Counted from the first letter of the stretch, positions 24,357 through 35,313 are shown. The stretch is 53,282 nt of DNA from Phycisphaerales bacterium (GCA_030748455.1 JASMLY010000027.1:1-53282); one strand, 5' to 3'. Numbers and translations: made by a program. Notes: a model not told the origin generated them from the letters alone.

Positions 24357-24377
24357 AACCAAACAGGAGACAAACCT

Positions 24378-26096
<1,719 letters not shown>

Positions 26097-26126
26097 TCAA
26101 CGAACACAGAACAAATAACAAATAGA

Positions 26127-26141
26127 AATGGAGTATCCATT
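26127..26141 (+). promoter_or_regulatory. Hairpin enclosing the groES Shine-Dalgarno
   Basis: AATGGA-gta-TCCATT: a 6-bp perfect stem directly abutting the ATG at 26142. GGA of the GGAG Shine-Dalgarno is in the stem. Melting would expose the ribosome site, so it could act as a simple RNA thermometer. The stem is short (4 of 6 pairs A-U/G-U type), so it would be weak at ambient temperature. Confidence 0.45.
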
Positions 26142-26432
26142 ATGGCAGTAAAACCACTAGAAGACAGAATCCTAATCAAGCCTCTTGAACGAGAAACCAA
26201 AACGGCGTCGGGCATTTTTCTTCCTGAATCAGCAGCAGAAAAACCAATGCAGGGAAAGGTTGTTGCAACAGGTCCCGGCAAACTTCTTGACAGCGGTGAA
26301 CGCGCGGCGATGTCAGTGAAGAAAGGCGATACCGTTGTGTTCGGAAAGTACTCAGGTACAGAAATCGAAATTAAAGGAACATCGCACTTGATCGTTCGTG
26401 AAAGCGAACTGCTTGGTCTTGTTCAAAACTAA
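26142..26432 (+). CDS. groES: Co-chaperonin GroES
   Basis: 96 aa. Family pattern VKPLEDRILIKPLERETKTA, mobile-loop SGIFLPESAAEKP, then QGKVVATGPGK and GDTVVFGKYSGTEIE. Length and core are normal. It lies between two groEL genes, 45 bp after the first and 21 bp before the second, and could serve both rings. Confidence 0.97.
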   Translation: MAVKPLEDRILIKPLERETKTASGIFLPESAAEKPMQGKVVATGPGKLLDSGERAAMSVKKGDTVVFGKYSGTEIEIKGTSHLIVRESELLGLVQN

Positions 26433-26453
26433 CTAACTCTTGAAGAGAATATT

Positions 26454-28067
26454 ATGACAGCTAAACAAATGAAATTTGATATTGATGCCCACGAAGAGTT
26501 TCGTGTTGGCGTTGAAAAAATGACAAAGGCAGTTGGTCTCACATTGGGACCTGCAGGCAGAAACGTTGTTGTTCAAAAATCCTATGGTGGACCGTCGGTT
26601 ACCAAGGATGGGGTTTCTGTGGCAAAAGAAATTGATCTGCCAGAACAATTTGAAAACATGGGTGCAAAAATGGTGCACCAAGTTGCCAAGAAAACAGCTG
26701 ATGTTGCAGGAGACGGAACCACAAGTGCGACTGTGCTTGCAGACTCTATCTTCAGAAATGGACTGAGACACATCGCCGTCGGAGCAAACCCAGTTACTGT
26801 GCAGCGTGGGATTACCGCAGCAGCGCGCGTTGCTACAGATTTTGTAGATAGCATCGCGACCCCTTGCAAAGGTCACAATGACTTGAAAAAAGTTGCAACT
26901 GTATCTGCAAACCACGACGAATTGATTGGCGGCATCATTGCGGAGGCGATCGATAAAGTTGGCGGTGAAGGCGTGGTTGAAGTTGAAGAAGGCAAAACAG
27001 CTGAAACAACGATCGAATATGTAGAAGGCATGGCATTCGACAAGGGATACCTTAGCCCCTACTTTATGACAGACCCAAAAACTTCAGAATGTATACTCGA
27101 AGATTGCGATGTATTGATTTACGAAAAGAAAATTTCGAATCTTGCAGACCTTCTTCCACTTTTGAACAAGGTTGCAACATCAAGTAAGCCAATTCTTCTG
27201 ATTGCGGAAGACATTGAAAACGAAGCGCTTGCCGCATTAGTAATTAACAGATTGCGTGGCAATCTGAAAGTATGCGCTGTAAAAGCTCCAGGATTTGGTG
27301 ATCGTCGTAAAGCAATGCTTGGGGATATTGCAACATTGACTGGTGGCACGTTCTTCTCAGAAGATCTTGGCCGAAACCTTGAAGACGTTGAACTCAATGA
27401 ACTTGGTAGAGCGAAACGAATTGTTGTGACAAAAGATGGAACTACAATCGTACGAGGGTCTGGTAAAAAGGCTGACATAGAAGCTCGGGTTGCGCAGATC
27501 AACGCTCAAATAGAGCAATCCACAAGTGATTACGATAAAGAAAAATTGCAAGAACGCCTTGCAAAACTCACGGGTGGTGTCGCTGTCATTCAAGTTGGTG
27601 GTGGCAGTGAAGTTGAAATGAAGGAACGCAAAGACCGCGTAGACGATGCCCTTGCTGCAACACGTGCAGCTGCTAAGGAAGGGTTTGTTGCAGGTGGTGG
27701 TGTTGCGTATCTTCGATCAATAAGCGCTGTTGAAAAGGCTCGAAAAAATGCCAAGGGGGACGCCAAACTTGGGTACGACATTTTGATGACAGCTCTAGAA
27801 GCTCCTGCTGCTCTTATTGCTTCAAACGGTGGTGATGACGGCGATGTTGTTGTTGAAAAAATCAAAGAAGGCAAAGACGGCTTTGGTTTTAACGCAATGA
27901 CCCGAAGTTATGAAGATCTCATCAAGGCTGGAATCATAGACCCAGCACTTGTTGTAAGAACAGCGATTCAAAACGCCGCATCCGTTTCAGGTTTGATGTT
28001 GACTACGAACGTAGTCGTGACAGATCTAAAGGATGACGAAGACCCAATCGAGAACGCAACCTTCTAA
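26454..28067 (+). CDS. groEL: Chaperonin GroEL (second copy, no GGM tail)
   Basis: 537 aa. ATP-binding and hydrolysis motifs retained ([46 protein letters not shown]), so it should be an active ATPase. The C-terminus ends [11 protein letters not shown] without the GGM repeat. It is clearly diverged from the first copy throughout, so this is an old duplication, not a recent one. Loss of the tail, which in E. coli GroEL helps substrate folding inside the cavity, points to a specialised or different client set. It is followed by a hairpin and dnaJ. Confidence 0.96.
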   Translation: MTAKQMKFDIDAHEEFRVGVEKMTKAVGLTLGPAGRNVVVQKSYGGPSVTKDGVSVAKEIDLPEQFENMGAKMVHQVAKKTADVAGDGTTSATVLADSIFRNGLRHIAVGANPVTVQRGITAAARVATDFVDSIATPCKGHNDLKKVATVSANHDELIGGIIAEAIDKVGGEGVVEVEEGKTAETTIEYVEGMAFDKGYLSPYFMTDPKTSECILEDCDVLIYEKKISNLADLLPLLNKVATSSKPILLIAEDIENEALAALVINRLRGNLKVCAVKAPGFGDRRKAMLGDIATLTGGTFFSEDLGRNLEDVELNELGRAKRIVVTKDGTTIVRGSGKKADIEARVAQINAQIEQSTSDYDKEKLQERLAKLTGGVAVIQVGGGSEVEMKERKDRVDDALAATRAAAKEGFVAGGGVAYLRSISAVEKARKNAKGDAKLGYDILMTALEAPAALIASNGGDDGDVVVEKIKEGKDGFGFNAMTRSYEDLIKAGIIDPALVVRTAIQNAASVSGLMLTTNVVVTDLKDDEDPIENATF

Positions 28068-28073
28068 TGTAGG

Positions 28074-28108
28074 GCCGCTGCCTTTGTGGGCAGCGGCTCC
28101 TCTTTCTT
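28074..28108 (+). terminator. Terminator-like hairpin between groEL2 and dnaJ
   Basis: GCCGCTGCC-tttgtg-GGCAGCGGC, a 9-bp GC-rich stem, followed by tcctctttctt, a broken U-tract reaching the dnaJ ATG. It may end the groE transcript partially, leaving dnaJ expression to read-through. Confidence 0.65.
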
Positions 28109-29272
28109 ATGACAGTAACACGTTGCTATTACGAAGTACTCTCTGTTTCTCGCACTGCGAGTGGCGATGAAATCAAACGCGCTTACCGAAGGTTGGCAAT
28201 GAAATTTCATCCTGACCGAAACCCTGGTGACCAAGAGGCAGAGCGAAGTTTTAAAGAAGCTGCAGAAGCGTATGAAGTGCTCTCAGATGATTCAAGGAGA
28301 AGGACATATGACCAGTTTGGCCACGAAGGATTGCGTGGTCGTGGGCATGCGGGGCACGATTTCAACAACATGAATGTTGAAGACATCTTTTCGATGTTTA
28401 ATGACATTTTGGGTGGTCGCGGTGGAGGTGGGTTCGGTGGTGGTCGTACTCGGCAACGTCGTGGGTTTGACTTAGAAACGGAAGTCCAAATTACGTTTAA
28501 TGATGTCTTAACAGGCACAGAATGTGATGTTGAATTTGACCGAGTTGATGTCTGTAAAACATGCACAGGGAGTGGGGCAAAACCAGGAACCACTCCAACG
28601 ACATGTACAACATGTGGCGGTCAAGGAAAAGTTGCGCAGGCAGGGTTAGGCGGCATGTTCCGAATGGTTTCAGCGTGTCCTGCGTGTAAGGGTAGGGGGA
28701 CGGTGATTACTGAAAAATGCGAAGATTGCCGTGGACAAGGTCGCACACCAGTGCACCGAAAATTACGTGTTCAGATTCCCGCAGGTATTCATCAAGGGCA
28801 AGCAGTCCGTGTTGGAGGAGAAGGTGAACCTCCATCCCCTGAAATTTCTCCAGACGGTTCAGGTACAAACGGCGATTTACACGTTGTTGTTCGTATTGAA
28901 GAAGATGCTCGGTTTGAACGTGAAGGCGATCACCTCATCAAGGTCGTTCCAGTTGCATTTACCCAACTTGCACTTGGTGCAACAATCACGGTCGATTCGC
29001 TTGATAGTGAACACAACTTAGATATTCCAGCTGGTACCCAAACAAACGAAATTTTCCGCATAGAATCAGCAGGGCTTCCTAATTTACGCTCAGGCAAACG
29101 AGGAGACCTTGTTATTATTGTTCGCCTCGTTGTACCAGACAAACTCACCGATGAGCAACGAAAACTTCTGACTGAATATGCCGACACGGAACACGTTCCC
29201 GTACACGAAGATAACGAATCTGGGGGTTCTTTTTGGGACAAGTTAAAAGATGCTGTCACAGGCAGATCTTAA
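28109..29272 (+). CDS. dnaJ: Chaperone protein DnaJ
   Basis: Hsp40 co-chaperone of DnaK. 387 aa: J-domain with HPD (KFHPDRNPG), Gly-rich linker ([12 protein letters not shown]), zinc domain with four CxxCxGxG repeats ([32 protein letters not shown]), and a C-terminal substrate domain. The ATG comes directly after the U-tract of the hairpin and has no Shine-Dalgarno; the next in-frame Met is inside the J-domain, so the start is right. Grouped with grpE; dnaK is not in the window. Confidence 0.96.
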   Translation: MTVTRCYYEVLSVSRTASGDEIKRAYRRLAMKFHPDRNPGDQEAERSFKEAAEAYEVLSDDSRRRTYDQFGHEGLRGRGHAGHDFNNMNVEDIFSMFNDILGGRGGGGFGGGRTRQRRGFDLETEVQITFNDVLTGTECDVEFDRVDVCKTCTGSGAKPGTTPTTCTTCGGQGKVAQAGLGGMFRMVSACPACKGRGTVITEKCEDCRGQGRTPVHRKLRVQIPAGIHQGQAVRVGGEGEPPSPEISPDGSGTNGDLHVVVRIEEDARFEREGDHLIKVVPVAFTQLALGATITVDSLDSEHNLDIPAGTQTNEIFRIESAGLPNLRSGKRGDLVIIVRLVVPDKLTDEQRKLLTEYADTEHVPVHEDNESGGSFWDKLKDAVTGRS

Positions 29273-29287
29273 ATCAAGGATTTACAC

Positions 29288-29809
29288 ATGATGACCGAAC
29301 ACCCTGAATCATCTGAACAAGTTACAGAAGAGGCACTAGAAGAAGTTGTCGCAGAAGAAGTGCAGCAATTAGATCCAGAGGATCAACTGCGTCTTGAGTT
29401 GCACGAAGCAAATGAAGCAAAGTTGCGGGCGCTTGCAGATTTCAAAAATTTCCAACGTCGATCAATTGAAAATGAAACCCGTGCATCTCAGAACGGTATC
29501 GCACGCGTTGTGCGTTCAATTCTGCCTTCCATAGAACAAATGAATCTCGCGATCGCACACGGAGGAGATGATGCAGTGGTTCAGGGATTTAAGATAGCGC
29601 TTGATGAATTACTCAAAGGCTTAGCAGACTGTGGTGTTTCAACAATTCAACCCGAACAAGGGGAAGAGTTTGATCCACAATTGCACGAAGCAATGATGCG
29701 GCAAGAGAGTGACGGTGTTGAAGCAGATCACATTGTTGCACTCATGCAAACCGGATTCAGGTTAGGCGATATCATCCTGCAACCAGCGAAAGTTTCGGTA
29801 GCGGGATAA
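29288..29809 (+). CDS. grpE: Nucleotide exchange factor GrpE
   Basis: Releases ADP from DnaK. 173 aa. Acidic N-terminus (EEALEEVVAEEVQQLDPEDQ), long coiled helix (LRALADFKNFQRRSIENE) and the C-terminal beta domain (FDPQLHEAMMRQESDGVEAD with the conserved P-x-LHEAM pattern; LQTGFRLGDIILQPAKV-like end). ATG 29288 has AAGGA 9 nt upstream; a second Met follows directly. Sits between dnaJ and fmdB-like gene. Confidence 0.95.
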   Translation: MMTEHPESSEQVTEEALEEVVAEEVQQLDPEDQLRLELHEANEAKLRALADFKNFQRRSIENETRASQNGIARVVRSILPSIEQMNLAIAHGGDDAVVQGFKIALDELLKGLADCGVSTIQPEQGEEFDPQLHEAMMRQESDGVEADHIVALMQTGFRLGDIILQPAKVSVAG

Positions 29810-29811
29810 GA

Positions 29812-30105
29812 ATGCCAACCTACGACTACAAATGCGATTCGTGTGGACACGAGTTTGAACTTTTTCAACAAATGTCCGCACCTGTCAAGAAAAAATGCCC
29901 TGAGTGTTTAAAGTTAACGTTGAAGCGATTGATCGGTACCGGTGCTGCAGTCGTGTTCAAGGGCAGCGGTTTCTATGAAACGGATTATCGAAGCGACTCA
30001 TACAAAAAAGCCGCAAAAGCCGATTCTGAAACCTCAAAACCAAAAGAAAAAAAGAAGTCAGAAGAGAAAAACTCAGGCTCCGTAGAAAAAAAGAAGAAAA
30101 AGTAA
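29812..30105 (+). CDS. FmdB-family zinc-ribbon protein
   Basis: 97 aa. The N-terminal 40 residues are the FmdB ribbon: PTYDYKCDSCGHEFELFQ, then KKCPECLKLTLKRLIGTG and the FKGSGFYETDYRS end. The last 30 residues are almost only Lys, Glu and Ser (ending VEKKKKK) and probably disordered; they could bind nucleic acid. Two bases separate it from grpE. A regulatory function is often given to FmdB proteins but is unproven. Confidence 0.9.
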   Translation: MPTYDYKCDSCGHEFELFQQMSAPVKKKCPECLKLTLKRLIGTGAAVVFKGSGFYETDYRSDSYKKAAKADSETSKPKEKKKSEEKNSGSVEKKKKK

Positions 30106-30132
30106 ATTTCTACGCGATTGCTCCAACGCAGT

Positions 30133-30138
30133 TATTCT
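30133..30138 (+). promoter_or_regulatory. -10-like hexamer 8 nt upstream of rnr
   Basis: TATTCT ends 8 nt before the rnr ATG at 30147; no Shine-Dalgarno in the 41-bp gap after the FmdB gene. No clear -35. A leaderless rnr transcript is suggested. Confidence 0.35.
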
Positions 30139-30146
30139 TCACACTC

Positions 30147-32522
30147 ATGCCTCTTCGCTATTCAAATAGAATACTCGAACACTTGAAACATGATGGGTAT
30201 CGTCCTGTTTCAGTGAAGGCAATTGCGAGGGATTTGCGAATTGATCCATCAGATCGACCTGTCTTTGATGAGGCAGTGAAGCAAGCAGTTGCTGAGGGAA
30301 TCATTGAAATAAGTCGAGATGATTGTGTTCGCCTTCCTGCACTACCAGATGAAATCACAGGAGTGTACCGTTCCAACAAGCGAGGTTTTGGGTTTGTTAC
30401 GCCAAACCAATGTTTTCGTGAGGGTGATGTGTATATTGCTTCTGGAGCAGCAGGGGATGCAGTTTCTGGAGACACGGTACAAGTACGTGTTTCAAAAAGT
30501 GACCGATGGAAAGGTCGTGGTGCTGCTGGGAGGATTATAGAAATTGTTGATCGGGGTCGAGGTGCGTTCGTGGGTTCACTCTTTAAGCGTGGGAACACCT
30601 GGTTTGCCCAACCGGATGGAAGGGAGTTGCATGACCCAATCATTATTCGTGACCCGACTGCAAAAAATGCCAAAGACGGTGACAAGATTGTTTTTGAAAT
30701 GCTTCATTTTCCAGAAAAAGAGTATTTTGGTGAAGGGGTGATTACCAAGGTATTAGGGGAATCCGGTCGACCAGATGTAGAGACACAAGCAGTGATGCTT
30801 GCCTATGGTCTTGCCGAGGATTTTAACGAGGCGACCAAGGAAGAAGCACGAAAAGCAGCATCTGTGTTTGAAGAGGGTTCAGACGCTGAACGCGAAGACC
30901 TGACAGACACGTTTATATTTACTATTGACCCCCCTGATGCAAAAGATTTTGATGACGCCATAAACATTTCTGTGAATCCAGATACCGGAGAGTGGGAACT
31001 CGGTGTGCACATCGCTGACGTAGCGAGTTTTGTAACACAGGGGAGTGCGCTAGACGACACGGCGAAAAGCCGTGGTAATAGTGTGTACCTTCCGAGGCAT
31101 GTTGTTCCAATGTTGCCAGAAGTGTTATCGAATGGCGTGTGTTCGTTGCAAGAAGGTGTTCGCCGCTGGGCAAAATCTGTGTTTATTCGATTTGACAACA
31201 AGGGGAAGCCTGTCTCTCATCGTTTATCCAATAGTGTTATTTGCTCATCGAAGAGATTAACGTACATCGAAGCCCAATCACTTATTGATGGAAATGAGAA
31301 AGAAGCAAGGAAGCATTCAGTTACTGGGGGTGCGTATACGCAAGAACTCGTGGATGCTCTAAAACTTGCAAACACGCTTGCAAAAAAATTACTCGCTCGA
31401 AGAAGACGAGATGGAATGATCGAGCTTCAACTTCCAGAAGTTGAACTCGAATTCGACAAAGAGGGGCACGTCGTCGATGCGCACCCTGAAGACGGTGCGT
31501 TTACTCATCGTATTATTGAGATGTTTATGGTCGAGGCAAACGAAGCGGTTGCACGTTCGTTTCATGGGCTAGACCTTCCTGCTCTTCGTCGAATTCACCC
31601 AGAACCAAAATTTGGTGACATCGAAGAATTGAGGCTCTTCGCTAGATCTGTAGGTGTAGGGTTGAGCGAAGAACCAACTCGGAAAGATTTACAAAAATTA
31701 CTCAACGTGACTTCTGGGGGAAGTGCTTCTAGGGCTGTTCACTTTGCTGTGCTTAGAACACTAACACAGGCAACGTACAGTCCTGCGGAGGTCGGTCACT
31801 TTGCTCTTGCTAGTGAGCACTATCTGCACTTTACAAGCCCAATTCGGCGGTATCCCGACTTACTCGTTCACCGCGTCCTTGCTGCGTACCTGCACCAGAG
31901 TGAAAACGGGAAAAAAGTTGGTGGTGGGAAGGCAAGGAAAGCACTGCTTGGTCGCCTCCGAGATGATGCAAGGGTGCTCGATGAAGGGGCACTTGTCGAG
32001 ATGGGGAGTCACTGCTCTTCAACCGAGAGAAATGCTGAGCAAGCAGAGCGATCTCTTCGCACATTCCTTGTGATGCAATTCTTGTATGAACACCATCTCG
32101 GTAGCGAGTTCGACGCCATTGTCACGGGTTTTTCATCGATGGGGATGTTTGTATCACTCGAACGATTTCTTGTTGAGGGCATGGCAAAGTTCGATATGAT
32201 CAAGCGTTCCACGAAGCGAAACGACAAGTGGATCAAGATGGAAGGAAGTGGGAGGATTGTTGCTCAGCGATCTGGTGAGGTTCTTTCAATAGGCGATCGA
32301 GTTGTTGTGCAGATCTCTGCGATTGATTTACCTACAAGGCAGATGGAGTTGCGAGTAACTGAAATGCCACATCAAACACTTGAAGATGTTGATCGTGACG
32401 CAACACTCCCTAGACAGATAAAAAAAGAAAAGAGTCGGAAGCGAGGACAGTTCCAAAAAGAGGGTCGTAGGGGTACTAAAAAGTCAAAACATGGTCGCAA
32501 AAGCCGAGGGCGAAAACGGTAG
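30147..32522 (+). CDS. rnr: Ribonuclease R
   Basis: 3'-5' exoribonuclease of the RNB family, 791 aa. N-terminal winged-helix and cold-shock domains (GVYRSNKRGFGFVTPN), catalytic RNB domain with metal-binding acidic cluster (TIDPPDAKDFDDAI) and HFTSPIRRYPDLLVHR, then an S1 domain (VTGFSSMGMFVSLERFLVEG). The final 50 residues are strongly basic (ending KHGRKSRGRKR), a known feature of RNase R that helps with structured RNA. acs follows 37 bp downstream. Confidence 0.96.
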   Translation: MPLRYSNRILEHLKHDGYRPVSVKAIARDLRIDPSDRPVFDEAVKQAVAEGIIEISRDDCVRLPALPDEITGVYRSNKRGFGFVTPNQCFREGDVYIASGAAGDAVSGDTVQVRVSKSDRWKGRGAAGRIIEIVDRGRGAFVGSLFKRGNTWFAQPDGRELHDPIIIRDPTAKNAKDGDKIVFEMLHFPEKEYFGEGVITKVLGESGRPDVETQAVMLAYGLAEDFNEATKEEARKAASVFEEGSDAEREDLTDTFIFTIDPPDAKDFDDAINISVNPDTGEWELGVHIADVASFVTQGSALDDTAKSRGNSVYLPRHVVPMLPEVLSNGVCSLQEGVRRWAKSVFIRFDNKGKPVSHRLSNSVICSSKRLTYIEAQSLIDGNEKEARKHSVTGGAYTQELVDALKLANTLAKKLLARRRRDGMIELQLPEVELEFDKEGHVVDAHPEDGAFTHRIIEMFMVEANEAVARSFHGLDLPALRRIHPEPKFGDIEELRLFARSVGVGLSEEPTRKDLQKLLNVTSGGSASRAVHFAVLRTLTQATYSPAEVGHFALASEHYLHFTSPIRRYPDLLVHRVLAAYLHQSENGKKVGGGKARKALLGRLRDDARVLDEGALVEMGSHCSSTERNAEQAERSLRTFLVMQFLYEHHLGSEFDAIVTGFSSMGMFVSLERFLVEGMAKFDMIKRSTKRNDKWIKMEGSGRIVAQRSGEVLSIGDRVVVQISAIDLPTRQMELRVTEMPHQTLEDVDRDATLPRQIKKEKSRKRGQFQKEGRRGTKKSKHGRKSRGRKR

Positions 32523-32559
32523 GTGCGCCGTATCATGATGAAGAATTAGGAGATTTGGT

Positions 32560-34536
32560 ATGTCTGAAAACACGAACATTGAATCGGTCCTTCACGAAAC
32601 TCGCACATTTGACCCACCCGAAAATTTTGATCAGCAAATTGGGGGTGCGTACATTAAAACGATGGATGAATACACATCGATGCACAAGCGATCGATCGAA
32701 AACCCAGAAGAGTTCTGGGGATCTGTTGCGGACGAACTCGATTGGTTTGAGCGGTGGGATACTGTTGTTTCTGGTGAGTTTCCTGATGCTACATGGTTTG
32801 AGGGTGGCAAGACGAATATCTGTCACAACTGTATCGACCGCCAAATTGCGATGGGACACGGAGATGACACAGCTATTATTTGGGAAGGTGAACCATACGC
32901 AGAGACACCAGAAGTACGAACATTTTCCTACTACGACCTCCACGCTGAAGTTTGCAGATTTGCAAATGCCCTGAAAGCAAAAGGTGTGAAAAAAGGAGAT
33001 GTGGTGACCATCTATATGGGCATGGTTCCAGAACTTGCAATTGCGACCCTTGCTTGTGCAAGAATTGGTGCGCCCCACTCCGTGATTTTCGGTGGCTTTT
33101 CTTCTCAGGCTATTGCTGATCGTGTTGAAGATGCCAAGAGTTCAATTGTGATCACGTGTGACGGTTCATGGAGACGAGGGAAAGTTGTTCCCTTGAAAGA
33201 TAACGTCGACGCAGCAACAGAGTTGACCGATTTGATTGAAACGGTCATTGTTCTTCAGCGGTGTCACAATGCTATCACTTGGACCGAAAACCGTGACTAT
33301 TGGTGGCATGATCTAACCGATGGTCAAGAAGAAGATTGCTTGTGTGAGCAAATGGAAGCAGAGGACATGTTGTTCTTGTTGTACACGAGTGGTTCAACTG
33401 GCAAACCGAAGGGAATTGTTCACACAACGGGGGGATATATGGTCTATACCTATTTGACGAGTAAGTATGTATTCAACCTTCGCCCCGATTGCAACCAAAT
33501 CTACTGGTGCACTGCAGACGTGGGCTGGATCACTGGCCACAGTTATATTATTTATGGCATCCTTCCAAATCGTGTTCCGACGTTGATGTATGAAGGGGCG
33601 CCAAATTTTCCACAGGGAGATCGGTTTTGGGACATCGTCGAGCGACACAAGGTGACACAGTTTTATACAGCACCTACTGCGATTCGAGCTTTCATGAAGT
33701 GGGGTGATGCGTTCCCGAATGGACACGATCTGAGTTCTCTCAAGGTACTGGGAACGGTTGGTGAACCGATCAATCCAGAAGCGTGGATGTGGTATCGAGA
33801 AACAATAGGGGGGAACCGTTGTCCGATTGTAGATACTTGGTGGCAAACAGAAACGGGTGGTCAAATGTTGACACCACTTCCAGGTGCAACACCAACAACT
33901 CCCGGTTCGTGTACTCGGCCATTTTTTGGAGTTGACGCGGCTGTCGTCAACGAAGATGGCACCGAAGTGGGTTCTAACTCTGGTGGATTACTCGTTGTGC
34001 GTACACCATGGCCTGCTACTTTGCGTGGTGTATATGGCGACCGCCAACGGTTTCTTGACACATACTTTGGTCGTATCGATGGGATGTATCTCGCTGGAGA
34101 TAGCGCGAGAATTGATGATTCTGGGAACTTTTGGATCATGGGTCGAATCGATGATGTGATCAATGTTTCTGGGCACAGGCTCGGAACCATGGAAGTCGAA
34201 TCTTCTCTTGTGAGCCATGAATCTATTGTGGAAGCGGCAGTTGTAGGCGTTCCTCATGAAATCAAAGGAACAGGAATCGCTGCTTTTTGCACACTTGCTA
34301 GTGGAGTAGAACCAACAGGGGAGTTAAAGGCAACACTTCGCCAACATGTAGGTGATGAAATTGGTGCAATCGCAAAACCAGATATTTTAAAATTTACCGA
34401 CGCGCTTCCAAAAACCAGAAGCGGGAAAATTATGCGGCGGCTGCTTCGCGATGTTGCAGCTGGTACCGATTCAAACCAAGATGTTACAACACTCGAAGAT
34501 TTCACTGTTCTCGCAAAATTACGTGACGAGGATTGA
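32560..34536 (+). CDS. acs: Acetyl-CoA synthetase
   Basis: Makes acetyl-CoA from acetate, ATP and CoA via acetyl-AMP. 658 aa, standard. ANL-family motifs: P-loop YTSGSTGKPKGIVHTTGGY, A5-type DTWWQTETGG, hinge Asp in IMGRIDDVINVSGHRL, and the acetylation-controlled lysine in PKTRSGKIMRRLLRD. AGGAG 9 nt before the ATG. The transcript ends at an intrinsic terminator (34575-34605) that lies inside the convergent gene. Confidence 0.97.
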   Translation: MSENTNIESVLHETRTFDPPENFDQQIGGAYIKTMDEYTSMHKRSIENPEEFWGSVADELDWFERWDTVVSGEFPDATWFEGGKTNICHNCIDRQIAMGHGDDTAIIWEGEPYAETPEVRTFSYYDLHAEVCRFANALKAKGVKKGDVVTIYMGMVPELAIATLACARIGAPHSVIFGGFSSQAIADRVEDAKSSIVITCDGSWRRGKVVPLKDNVDAATELTDLIETVIVLQRCHNAITWTENRDYWWHDLTDGQEEDCLCEQMEAEDMLFLLYTSGSTGKPKGIVHTTGGYMVYTYLTSKYVFNLRPDCNQIYWCTADVGWITGHSYIIYGILPNRVPTLMYEGAPNFPQGDRFWDIVERHKVTQFYTAPTAIRAFMKWGDAFPNGHDLSSLKVLGTVGEPINPEAWMWYRETIGGNRCPIVDTWWQTETGGQMLTPLPGATPTTPGSCTRPFFGVDAAVVNEDGTEVGSNSGGLLVVRTPWPATLRGVYGDRQRFLDTYFGRIDGMYLAGDSARIDDSGNFWIMGRIDDVINVSGHRLGTMEVESSLVSHESIVEAAVVGVPHEIKGTGIAAFCTLASGVEPTGELKATLRQHVGDEIGAIAKPDILKFTDALPKTRSGKIMRRLLRDVAAGTDSNQDVTTLEDFTVLAKLRDED

Positions 34537-35280
34537 ATCTACTGCAGGAATAGCTGTCCCACAAAGCAATTGATCACCGCAGATCACAAGGTCTGCGGTG
34601 TTTTTATTGATGCGCACACGGCCAAGAGCAATTTCCCTCTTGCGTTCCATAGATCGCGGGTCAAAAGGCGTAGATTCAGGTACGTGTGCAGGGTTTATCG
34701 GATCGATTGTTTCAATGTGTAGGCTTGCGATATGTCCAACGTATACTGGGACTCGAAAAGAAGTAAGTGTTACTTCACAGCCGAACAATGCATGCAGATC
34801 TTTTTTTATTGCATCCTCTTCGCGAATACACTGTTCATGGGGCAATACATTGTTCACCAAATCTCCTCCAAAGAGTTCTTGTGTATCAGCTTGCTTAAGC
34901 GCTTGCACTCCCCTCCACCCCGCACCAGAAACAGACTGCATCGTTGTTCCGAGTATTGAAGTAACCGTACTTTGTTCATGTACAGCAGCGAGAGCTTTGG
35001 CTATGAGCGAAGCCATACAGTTTGGTGTTCGTTTGCGAAGTTGGTTTGTCGTATGAATTGGAGGGAGTGAGAGTGCTGTGTTTTGTTGTGATCCGCTGCA
35101 ATCAACAAGAAGGCCATCAAATGGGCAGTGTTCAGTTGGTGCTGCAATGATCAGCGCGTCTGCATCGGTTGGAATCGCATCATTTTTGTGGAGTGCGTAG
35201 GGTTCTGTGTGGCGAGACTTCAGCTCATCAATACAGATCCGTCCAACCTGTCCTTTCGCTCCTACTACTGCTACGCGCAT
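34519..35280 (-). CDS. Shortened aspartate-semialdehyde dehydrogenase-like protein
   Basis: 253 aa. The order of motifs follows ASADH: VAVVGAKGQVGR (NADP loop), TPNCMASLI (catalytic Cys region), TTMQSVSGAGWRGVQAL, NVLPHE, then FRVPVYVGHIASLHIE. It is about 80 residues shorter than normal (about 335), mostly in the N-terminal domain between the loop and the Cys, where the phosphate-binding Arg (SSAFR-like) is replaced by CSGSQQ. NCxT is NCMAS. So phosphate binding looks weakened and a changed substrate or a degenerate enzyme is likely. The last 18 bp overlap the acs end. Confidence 0.7.
   Translation of the reverse strand: MRVAVVGAKGQVGRICIDELKSRHTEPYALHKNDAIPTDADALIIAAPTEHCPFDGLLVDCSGSQQNTALSLPPIHTTNQLRKRTPNCMASLIAKALAAVHEQSTVTSILGTTMQSVSGAGWRGVQALKQADTQELFGGDLVNNVLPHEQCIREEDAIKKDLHALFGCEVTLTSFRVPVYVGHIASLHIETIDPINPAHVPESTPFDPRSMERKREIALGRVRINKNTADLVICGDQLLCGTAIPAVDSILVT
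34575..34605 (+). terminator. acs terminator located inside the convergent gene
   Basis: CACCGCAGA-tcacaagg-TCTGCGGTG, a 9-bp perfect stem, followed by five Ts, on the plus strand. It lies 39 bp past the acs stop, within the last 90 bp of the minus-strand ASADH-like gene. Confidence 0.8.
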
Positions 35281-35286
35281 CTCTCC

Positions 35287-35292
35287 ATTCTA
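35287..35292 (-). promoter_or_regulatory. -10-like hexamer exactly 6 nt upstream of the ASADH-like gene
   Basis: TAGAAT then GGAGAG then ATG (35280). The 6-nt distance puts the predicted +1 at the A of the ATG. GGAG is only 2 nt from the ATG, too close for normal ribosome binding. The -35 is not evident. Confidence 0.45.
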
Positions 35293-35313
35293 GTGCCTCG
35301 CACCAAGCCGCCT

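Noticed and set aside
24208..24377. N-terminal extension of GroEL1 and another frame in the leader
   Set aside because: GroEL begins at MAAKDLAFD with a good Shine-Dalgarno at 24364-24370; the leader carries hairpins instead.
24153..24377. CIRCE/HrcA operator upstream of groEL1
   Set aside because: No TTAGCACTC-N9-GAGTGCTAA or near match on reading the gap.
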